A stretch of 7,119 nt of DNA. It comes from Desulfobacterales bacterium (lineage in GTDB: Bacteria; Desulfobacterota; DSM-4660; Desulfatiglandales; JALVZP01). The notes below the pieces were generated by a model, which saw nothing but the letters and a program-made list of their open reading frames with translations, ran no database searches and had not been told where the DNA came from. Below, one piece after another: positions 1-5,239 of this stretch; the first letter of the stretch is position 1; each line of letters starts with the position of its first letter. The DNA lies in assembly GCA_027064285.1 (NCBI GenBank), contig JAMOPX010000195.1, positions 1-7,119 of the forward strand, read 5' to 3'. The translations under genes were made by a program, and so were the position numbers.

Positions 1-24
1 CGTAGATGATAATCAGCTAATTTC

Positions 25-447
25 TTAATCTTTGCTTATTCTGGATTTTTTATTGGTTAAGGTTTCATCTTTCCTGATCAGTTCTTGCTTTAGCATCATT
101 TCATAGGATTTTGTGATTACAGATGAGATTGTTATCTCATCTGTAATCACAAAACCACCCCTTAAATATCTATATTTAAATTTCATTATTCTCGGAATTA
201 TCGATTTTATCCCTATCCCTCTCCATTGTCTACCTGCATCAGTCATCAATCCAAATCTGGATTCGTCAAAAAATTTTCTTTATCTGGCTTCTCTCTTGCT
301 ATCTCTAAATCTCTTTTCTTTAAATTCTCTTTCTTCCCTTTCATCCTTTCTCACATTCACCGGCCATCCCACTTTCTTATTTGCTCCTATCTTCTTCAAT
401 AAATTCGATATCCCCACTTTTAGTATTAAAGACAGATGTATGAATTT
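25..447 (-). pseudogene. Remnant of an IS630-family (DDE_3) transposase
   Basis: Read on the minus strand, one frame runs from 447 down to the stop at 25-27, broken by an in-frame TAA at 280-282. Upstream of that stop it encodes GISNLLKKIGANKKVGWP, which resembles the winged-helix segment of IS630 transposases, followed by a charged linker. Directly after the stop it encodes KFFDESRFGLMTDAGRQW and then GIGIKSIIPR. This matches the block around the first catalytic Asp of the DDE_3 domain (pattern FxDExxFGL...GRxWxxxGxxPxxP); the Asp codon is 265-267. The N-terminal part (a frame stop lies at 448-450) and everything after about KYRYLRG (near 160), including the second Asp and the Glu, are missing. 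Full-length relatives are about 330-350 residues. Codons for about 25-155 run through a palindrome and then into sequence I do not recognise, so the left boundary is uncertain. Family assignment is by motif recognition only. The gene is certainly non-functional as it stands. Confidence 0.68.
109..154. repeat. Perfect 21-bp inverted repeat with 4-nt loop
   Basis: Arm 109-129 is exactly complementary to arm 134-154, with TGTT between them (130-133). The outer ends read TTTTGTGATTAC and GTAATCACAAAA; the inner ends read ATGAGAT and ATCTCAT. Pairing ends abruptly on both sides (A108 against C155). It is AT-rich and no T-tract follows on either strand, so it does not look like an intrinsic terminator. 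It lies at the point where transposase similarity ends. It could be a MITE or REP-like element, an inverted-duplication scar from element decay, or an operator-type dyad. Confidence 0.9.
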
Positions 448-541
448 TTAGGCATAGGTTTAAGGTTCAAAATTTCTGCTGCAAAGTTGTTTTCGCTTAA
501 TAAAAGCCTTAGTTCTGGTTACAGATGAAGGTCTACTATAC

Positions 542-571
542 TTGACAATATATGCCAGAAAATACTACATT
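542..571 (+). promoter_or_regulatory. Candidate distal sigma70-type promoter
   Basis: A perfect TTGACA (542-547) is followed after 18 bp by TACATT (566-571), a 4/6 match to the -10 consensus. Use of this promoter would give a leader of roughly 200 nt before the etfA start, containing the repeat and pairing elements described at 657-759. The -10 box is mediocre, so confidence is limited. Confidence 0.38.
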
Positions 572-656
572 TCGGAACATACAAAAATAAGAGAAGTAAT
601 GGAGATACGGTAAATCTGAAGATGAACTCCTTATCGAAGGAGGAGTAGTACAAAGT

Positions 657-704
657 GGTGGGTTGGCTATGGATGACCAAAAACCGCCAGGTGGGGTTGG
701 CCAT
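657..704 (+). repeat. Imperfect direct repeat in the leader
   Basis: GGTGGGTTGGCTAT (657-670) recurs as GGTGGGGTTGGCCAT (690-704), differing by one inserted G and one substitution. Both copies are complementary to the ACCCCACCC segment at 728-736: the second copy pairs over 8 bp (690-697 with 728-735), the first over 6 bp (657-662 with 730-735). The two pairings exclude each other. Whether this is a regulatory switch or the trace of a duplicated mobile segment cannot be told from the sequence. Confidence 0.5.
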
Positions 705-725
705 CCTGAAAAGGCGGAATATAAA
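697..725 (+). promoter_or_regulatory. Candidate proximal promoter for the operon
   Basis: TTGGCC (697-702, 4/6 to the -35 consensus) is separated by an optimal 17 bp from TATAAA (720-725, 5/6 to the -10 consensus). The predicted transcription start would be near 732, giving a leader of about 45 nt. The dyad at 738-759 would then lie just downstream of the start site, a usual operator position. Confidence 0.42.
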
Positions 726-737
726 ATACCCCACCCA

Positions 738-759
738 GAATTGCACTAATGTGCAGTTC
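738..759. promoter_or_regulatory. Dyad / hairpin just upstream of etfA
   Basis: GAATTGCAC (738-746) pairs with GTGCAGTTC (751-759) around a TAAT loop: nine pairs, one of them T-G. It ends 17 bp before the etfA start codon and is not followed by a T-run, so it is not a terminator. It could be a repressor operator or a 5' UTR hairpin close to the weak Shine-Dalgarno AGGTG at 768-772. Confidence 0.42.
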
Positions 760-776
760 TGTTAATCAGGTGTGTA

Positions 777-1736
777 ATGTCTGTTTTAGTGCTTGCTGAA
801 CACAGAAAAGGTGAATTGAGAGAGATCACCTTAGAGATGCTAAGCTTAGGTGATAGGATTGCAAAGCAGAATTCCTTACAGCTATGTGTTCTTCTTCTGG
901 GCGCAGATAAGGACTTTGTTGATATTTTAAAACCACTATGTGACAGGATTATATTGATCAATTCTGATGAACTAAAAAATTATTCTCCTGAGCCTTATGT
1001 AAAGGCAATAAAAAGTGCCTTAACAGCTATTAATCCTAGTCTAATCTTAACTGCACATTCAGCATTGGGAATGGACTTGGCTCCTGCCCTTTCTGAAGAA
1101 CTTTCTTTGCCTTTGGTCACGGACTGTGTAGATGTAAAGCTTGAAAATAAGAAAATTATCACACTGAGACAAATATATGGAGGAAAGATTTTTTCTGAGC
1201 TTACACTCAAATCCTTTAATACATATTTAGTAAGTATTAGGCCAGGTAGTTTTGAGCCTGCTCAGGATCTGGGCAGGTCTGCTACAATAACAGAGATTCC
1301 GTTTGAGACCGAAGTTTTTGAAAAAAGAAGATTTTTAGAATACATAGAAGAAAAAATAGAAGATATAGATATAACTACTGCTGATATTCTGGTTTCCATT
1401 GGGAGGGGGATTGGAAAACCAGAGAATATTCCGATTGTGCAGGAATTTACTGATGAGATAGGAGCAGTCCTTTCTTGTTCAAGACCTGTAGCTGATAAAG
1501 GCTGGCTTCCAAAGAGCAGGCAAGTAGGCACATCTGGAAAGATCGTAAGACCTAAGATATATATTGCTTTGGGTATAAGTGGTGCTTTTCAACATCAGAT
1601 AGGAATGAAGAATTCAAAAACTATTATTGCTGTGAACAAAGATCCAAAAGCCCCTATTTTTAATATTGCTCATTATGGGGTAGTAGCGGATATGTTTCAG
1701 GTTATTCCTTTGTTAAAAGAAAAGTTAAAGAAATGA
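777..1736 (+). CDS. etfA: Electron transfer flavoprotein, alpha subunit (EtfA/FixB family)
   Basis: This is the FAD-carrying large subunit of the heterodimeric ETF, which passes electrons between flavin dehydrogenases and a quinone oxidoreductase or other acceptor in the cytoplasm. The 319 residues equal the usual family length. Residues 1 to about 190 form the alpha/beta domain I. The C-terminal FAD domain (about 200-312) shows the classic series: SRP at 235-237 in place of SRA, VGTSGK at 250-255 (family GQTGK), ISGAFQH at 267-273, NKDPKAPIF at 287-295 and HYGVVAD at 299-305. The start ATG at 777 has a weak AGGTG 4 bp upstream and gives the expected N-terminus (SVLVLAEH). The stop overlaps the next gene in ATGA. 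Families of this type are nearly always encoded next to etfB, usually just upstream. Here no etfB is present and the upstream DNA is transposon debris, so the partner must be elsewhere or lost. Confidence 0.93.
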   Translation: MSVLVLAEHRKGELREITLEMLSLGDRIAKQNSLQLCVLLLGADKDFVDILKPLCDRIILINSDELKNYSPEPYVKAIKSALTAINPSLILTAHSALGMDLAPALSEELSLPLVTDCVDVKLENKKIITLRQIYGGKIFSELTLKSFNTYLVSIRPGSFEPAQDLGRSATITEIPFETEVFEKRRFLEYIEEKIEDIDITTADILVSIGRGIGKPENIPIVQEFTDEIGAVLSCSRPVADKGWLPKSRQVGTSGKIVRPKIYIALGISGAFQHQIGMKNSKTIIAVNKDPKAPIFNIAHYGVVADMFQVIPLLKEKLKK

Positions 1737-3304
1737 AAAGTAATAGGATAGTTATCTTAGAAAAGGACTTTAATATATTTGAATCATGTGAAAGTCTGTT
1801 AAAAAATAAAGGTTATATAGTGAAAAGTATTTCTGATGCGCAGCAATTCCTGGCTGTATTTTCTGATACACCTTTTCAGGTTCTTATCATCGACTCTGAT
1901 TTCTTAAAAGGAGAAAAGATAATTAGCTTCTTAAAAAGCATAAAAAAACAAAGACCTGTCTGTTTTGTTATATTAATCTTCTCGGATGTTTCTGTAGATA
2001 TTCTCGTAAAGGCAACAACAGCAGGAGCAGATGCTGTAATCAAAAAGCCGTTTGCTATCGAACAGCTTATCTCAGTGATTGAGTCTTATTTTCAGAAGAT
2101 TTCTTTAATTGAGGAAGATATAAAGATAAGTACTCTCATTCCTCTCTATGAGTTAACAGAACAGTTTATTATGACAGAATCTGAGGATAAGGTATTTCAA
2201 CTGCTTATAAAAACGATAAAAAATTATACAGGTGCGGATAGGATCTCTATAATGATATATGATGAAGAAAAAGGGGTTCTGAGGATTAGAGAGGCAATAG
2301 GCTTGGATGAGAATATTGTAAAGACTACAGAACTTAAACCGGGTGAAAGTATAGCTGGCTGGGTTTTTGTGAAAAAAAAGCCTTTGATAATAAATGGTGT
2401 GGATGTAGCTGAGGATTTTCCTGAATATTACGAAATAAAACCGCTTTTAAAGAAAGAAGATCTGGTATCTATGTCAGTTCCTATTGTTTGCATACCTATA
2501 TATATACGAGAAAAAAGCTTAGGAGTAGTAAACATTAGTAAGAAAAAAAACTCAAAGCCTTTTACCAAAAGTGATATGGAAATGGTTTTTGTCATCTGTA
2601 GACAGGCTGCATTAGCTATAGAGAATATAAGATCTCAAGAAGAGAGGGTGGAAAAGCTCAGGATAAAGACTATATTGGAACAATACATGGCACCTGAGAT
2701 AGCAGAGCTCTTGCTCTCGTCTGGTAAAGACCCTATGAGCTTAGGGGAAATAAAAGATGTAGTAATACTTTTTGCTGACATAAAGGACTTTACCCTCCTT
2801 GTTCAGACTATTCCTATTAGTACTACAAGAAATTTTTTAAATGATTTTTTTGGCCTTTTAACAGAGGCAGTTTTTAAGTTTCATGGAACATTGGATAAAT
2901 TCATAGGAGATGCTGCTCTTGCTATATTTGGTTCTCTCATACCTATAGATAGACCAGCTTATTCTGCTATATCTGCTGCTGTAGAGATAAGAGAGAGGTT
3001 TAACAAATTGAGGGACAAGTGGAAGACACAGGAAAAGGTTTTTCAGAACATAGGCATTGGAATAGGTATTACCTCTGGAAGAGTTTTTATCGGAAATGTG
3101 GGAACAGAGAAAAGATTTGATTTTACGGTTATCGGACTTGATGTTAATTTAGCTCAGAGATTAGCTTCTGATGCAAAGAATGGCGATATTCTGATTTCAG
3201 AAAGGGTCAAAGAGCAGCTGAATAATGGATTTATTTTAGAGCAAAGCACTTCCTATCATCTTAAGGGAATAGAAGGACCTGTTACTATATATACCATAAA
3301 ATAA
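1733..3304 (+). CDS. REC-GAF-class III adenylyl cyclase
   Basis: This 523-residue soluble signalling protein is predicted to make cAMP from ATP. Residues 5-120 are a response-regulator receiver domain: phospho-acceptor Asp54 (VLIIDSD), Ser84 and Lys105 (IKKPF) are present, but the usual acidic pair reads Glu10-Lys11. Residues 136-302 are a GAF sensor domain, and a helical linker runs to about 335. The class III cyclase domain (about 341-523) has both metal-binding aspartates, Asp349 (FADI) and Asp393 (FIGDA), the adenine-selecting pair Lys389 and Thr465 typical of CyaC-type enzymes, and transition-state residues Asn472 and Arg476 (VNLAQR). All catalytic positions I can place are filled, so an active adenylyl rather than guanylyl cyclase is expected. 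GLDVN replaces the common GDxVN, a variable position. No membrane segments are seen. The start overlaps the etfA stop by 4 bp (ATGA), implying translational coupling. The GAF ligand and the cognate kinase are unknown. Confidence 0.92.
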   Translation: MKSNRIVILEKDFNIFESCESLLKNKGYIVKSISDAQQFLAVFSDTPFQVLIIDSDFLKGEKIISFLKSIKKQRPVCFVILIFSDVSVDILVKATTAGADAVIKKPFAIEQLISVIESYFQKISLIEEDIKISTLIPLYELTEQFIMTESEDKVFQLLIKTIKNYTGADRISIMIYDEEKGVLRIREAIGLDENIVKTTELKPGESIAGWVFVKKKPLIINGVDVAEDFPEYYEIKPLLKKEDLVSMSVPIVCIPIYIREKSLGVVNISKKKNSKPFTKSDMEMVFVICRQAALAIENIRSQEERVEKLRIKTILEQYMAPEIAELLLSSGKDPMSLGEIKDVVILFADIKDFTLLVQTIPISTTRNFLNDFFGLLTEAVFKFHGTLDKFIGDAALAIFGSLIPIDRPAYSAISAAVEIRERFNKLRDKWKTQEKVFQNIGIGIGITSGRVFIGNVGTEKRFDFTVIGLDVNLAQRLASDAKNGDILISERVKEQLNNGFILEQSTSYHLKGIEGPVTIYTIK

Positions 3305-3327
3305 ATCATGGGTGAGGCAAAAGAAAG

Positions 3328-3981
3328 ATGGAAGTAAAAGAAGCAATTAATCAGAGAAGAAGTATCAGGGCTTATCTTGAAAAGCCTGTAGAAAGGGAGA
3401 AAGTAGAAGAACTTTTAACCCTTGCATCTAAAGCTCCTTCTGCTATAAATCTTCAGCCTTGGGAAGTTATGGTAGTTGCTGGAGAGGAGAGGAAGCGGTT
3501 GAGCAGACTTTTAGTAAAGAGGATGAAAGAACTGCAGGTCTCATGTGCACCTGGTGCGGTAAGCAGACTTCCTGATGAGTTTCTGAGAAGGCAGAGAGAG
3601 CTGTTTGAAGTTCTTTCTCCTGTTATCCCTGATGGAATGCAGTTTCAGGATTTCATAAATGAAGGAAGTTGCAATTTCTATGGTGCACCTGTAGCGCTTA
3701 TCATCAGTATAGATCAGGTATTTTCCAGTGCAAGACTTACAGATATAGGAATATTTGTAGGGTATCTACTTCTTTCTGCTCATACCTTGGGTCTTGGCAC
3801 TTGTCCTATAGGACTTATAACTGCGTTTCAGGATGAAATAAAAGAAGAGCTTAATATCAAGGAAAACAAAAACATAGTCATAGGTGTTGCTGTTGGATAT
3901 CCAGATCCAGATGCTCCTATAAACCAAATAAAGACTCCCAGAGTATCATTAGAAAAGATAGTGAGGTGGAGAGGAATCTGA
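3328..3981 (+). CDS. Nitroreductase-family FMN oxidoreductase
   Basis: This 217-residue protein is of the nitroreductase fold, a homodimeric FMN enzyme that uses NAD(P)H or another donor to reduce nitro compounds, quinones or other small electrophiles. Phosphate- and FMN-binding elements are visible: RRSIRAY at 10-16, APSAINLQPW at 36-45, the GLGTCPIG turn at 155-162 and VGYPDPDAP at 189-197. A segment at about 73-115, rich in Arg, Glu and Phe, forms the variable region that usually shapes the active site, so the substrate cannot be predicted. Cysteines at 73, 115 and 159 do not form an Fe-S motif. It lies 23 bp after the cyclase gene, preceded by purine-rich GGTGAGG and AGAAAG. Its stop codon shares a base with the hisS start (TGATG), which ties its expression to hisS. 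The physiological role is unknown; a flavoprotein partner of the ETF is conceivable but unsupported. Confidence 0.88.
   Translation: MEVKEAINQRRSIRAYLEKPVEREKVEELLTLASKAPSAINLQPWEVMVVAGEERKRLSRLLVKRMKELQVSCAPGAVSRLPDEFLRRQRELFEVLSPVIPDGMQFQDFINEGSCNFYGAPVALIISIDQVFSSARLTDIGIFVGYLLLSAHTLGLGTCPIGLITAFQDEIKEELNIKENKNIVIGVAVGYPDPDAPINQIKTPRVSLEKIVRWRGI
3968..3975 (+). promoter_or_regulatory. Shine-Dalgarno deciding the hisS start
   Basis: GGAGAGGA lies 5 bp before the ATG at 3981, inside the end of the nitroreductase gene. It supports ATG 3981 over the in-frame GTG at 3966, which has no comparable site and would add five residues absent from typical HisRS N-termini. Confidence 0.7.
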
Positions 3982-5237
3982 TGGAATTTACAGCTGTTAA
4001 AGGTTTTAAAGACATACTTCCTGATGAAATACCTTACTGGAATCTTTTAGAAGAAGAAGCCAAGAAGATCTTTAAGGTATATGGATTTCAGGAGATAAGA
4101 ACACCCATAGTGGAAAAGACAGAGCTTTTTAAAAGAAGTATTGGTCAGGAAACAGATATTGTTTCAAAAGAGATGTATACCTTTCAGGACTCCAAGGGAA
4201 GAAGTCTGAGCCTTAGGCCAGAGGCTACTGCATCTGTAGTTAGGGCTTATATACAGAACAGACTTTATCAAAAGGGTGGTGTTCAAAAGCTTTACTCCAT
4301 AGGCCCTATGTTCAGACATGAAAGGCCACAAAAAGGCAGGTTCAGACAATTCCATCAGATAAATGTGGAAGAATTTGGGGACCCAGGACCTATGAGTGAT
4401 GCAGAGCTGATTGTCATGATAACAGAGCTGTTCAAAAGGATTGGTCTTATGGAAGGGCTTAGTCTTAATCTGAACTCCTTGGGATGCCCTCTTTGCCGTC
4501 CAAAGTTCAGGGAAGTGCTGGTAAAATATTTGGAAGAGAAAAAGCAATATCTATGTTCAGACTGTCAAAGAAGATTAGAGCTTAATCCTCTTAGAGTATT
4601 TGACTGCAAAGTAAACTCATGTCAGGATGTCTTAAATGATGCCCCTTCTATCTCAGATTATCTTTGTGACAGCTGTAAAGAGCACTTTTCTTATGTTCAA
4701 TACACATTAAAAGAGTTTGAGATTAATTTTTGTGTAAATCCTAAGCTGGTTCGTGGCTTAGACTATTACACCAGAACCACCTTTGAACTGCACACCTCAG
4801 AGTTAGGCACACAAAATGCCGTTGCAGGAGGAGGAAGATATGATGGTCTTGTGAAGCTTCTGGGTGGACCTGATCAGCCTGCTATAGGATTTGCTATAGG
4901 AATGGAAAGGACTGTTGAGCTTTTGAAAAAGAAAAAACAGCTTCAAATACAAGGGCCAGATCTGTTTATTGCTGCATTGGGAGAAGAGGCAAGAAAAAAA
5001 GCATTTTCTTGGATGATAGAGCTCAGAAGAGATGGCTTTTGGGTGGAGATGGAATATGAAGATAAAGGATTAAAGGCACAGATGAAAAGGGCAGACAGGC
5101 TTTGTGCCAAAAAGGTTTTGATTGTAGGAGAAGATGAGCTTTCAAAAAAGAGAGCAGCTCTTAGATACATGGATACTGGAAAACAAGTAGAAATAGAGCT
5201 GAGTAATATTACAAAAGCTATAAAAGAGGTTATTTAG
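3981..5237 (+). CDS. hisS: Histidyl-tRNA synthetase
   Basis: This cytoplasmic class II synthetase charges tRNA-His with histidine using ATP. The 418 residues are of normal bacterial length (about 420). Signatures in order: GFKDILPDE at 8-16, RPEATASVVRAY at 79-90, motif 2 FRHERPQKGRFRQFHQ at 111-126, the histidine-binding LVRGLDYYTRTTFE at 256-269 with catalytic Arg258, AGGGRYDGL at 282-290, and motif 3 AIGFAIGMER at 301-310. The C-terminal anticodon-binding domain spans about 326-418. The insertion domain has four cysteine pairs (169/172, 192/195, 209/214, 229/232), a pattern seen in many bacterial HisRS that may bind zinc. The start is placed at ATG 3981, which overlaps the nitroreductase stop. 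aspS begins 2 bp after the stop, and hisS-aspS adjacency is common in bacteria. Confidence 0.97.
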   Translation: MEFTAVKGFKDILPDEIPYWNLLEEEAKKIFKVYGFQEIRTPIVEKTELFKRSIGQETDIVSKEMYTFQDSKGRSLSLRPEATASVVRAYIQNRLYQKGGVQKLYSIGPMFRHERPQKGRFRQFHQINVEEFGDPGPMSDAELIVMITELFKRIGLMEGLSLNLNSLGCPLCRPKFREVLVKYLEEKKQYLCSDCQRRLELNPLRVFDCKVNSCQDVLNDAPSISDYLCDSCKEHFSYVQYTLKEFEINFCVNPKLVRGLDYYTRTTFELHTSELGTQNAVAGGGRYDGLVKLLGGPDQPAIGFAIGMERTVELLKKKKQLQIQGPDLFIAALGEEARKKAFSWMIELRRDGFWVEMEYEDKGLKAQMKRADRLCAKKVLIVGEDELSKKRAALRYMDTGKQVEIELSNITKAIKEVI

Positions 5238-5239
5238 TC

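Larger units (their letters stand above)
448..776. other. Gene-free stretch upstream of the operon
   Basis: No convincing gene is visible here. The stretch contains two promoter candidates (542-571, 697-725), an imperfect direct repeat (657-670 and 690-704), a dyad (738-759) and an ORF-like fragment at 600-749 on the plus strand. That fragment ends in PEKAEYKIPHPELH and a TAA, but it has no good start: the in-frame stop is at 597-599, and the only in-frame ATG is late, at the AMDDQ codons. Two minus-strand frames are also open across the same interval, which argues against a specific coding frame and for a structured or repeat-derived segment. No tRNA or rRNA is seen, and no EtfB-like sequence is seen in any frame. 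Confidence 0.55.

Noticed and set aside
112..151. Possible CRP/cAMP-receptor site (TGTGA ... TCACA), tempting because a cyclase lies downstream
   Set aside because: The half sites are 30 bp apart instead of 6, are simply the ends of the long palindrome, and lie more than 600 bp from the operon.
109..160. Palindrome as a rho-independent terminator
   Set aside because: The stem is AT-rich and neither strand has a T-run after it.
113..451. 112-codon plus-strand frame rich in Leu, Ser and Phe
   Set aside because: It is the antisense of the transposase remnant and runs through the palindrome; the composition reflects the purine-rich opposite strand, and no ribosome site is seen.
519..746. 75-codon minus-strand frame before etfA
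   Set aside because: No recognisable domain and no ribosome site; two other frames are open in the same DNA.
448..776. Decayed etfB upstream of etfA
   Set aside because: No EtfB signature or AMP-binding motif was found in any frame I translated.
3140..3151. GLDVN instead of GDxVN in the cyclase as a sign of inactivity
   Set aside because: That position varies among bacterial class III cyclases, and the catalytic Asn472 and Arg476 are kept.
3966..3980. GTG start for hisS
   Set aside because: ATG 3981 has the better Shine-Dalgarno and gives the family-typical N-terminus.
4164..4547. 127-codon minus-strand frame
   Set aside because: It lies wholly antisense within hisS, which has strong family motifs throughout.
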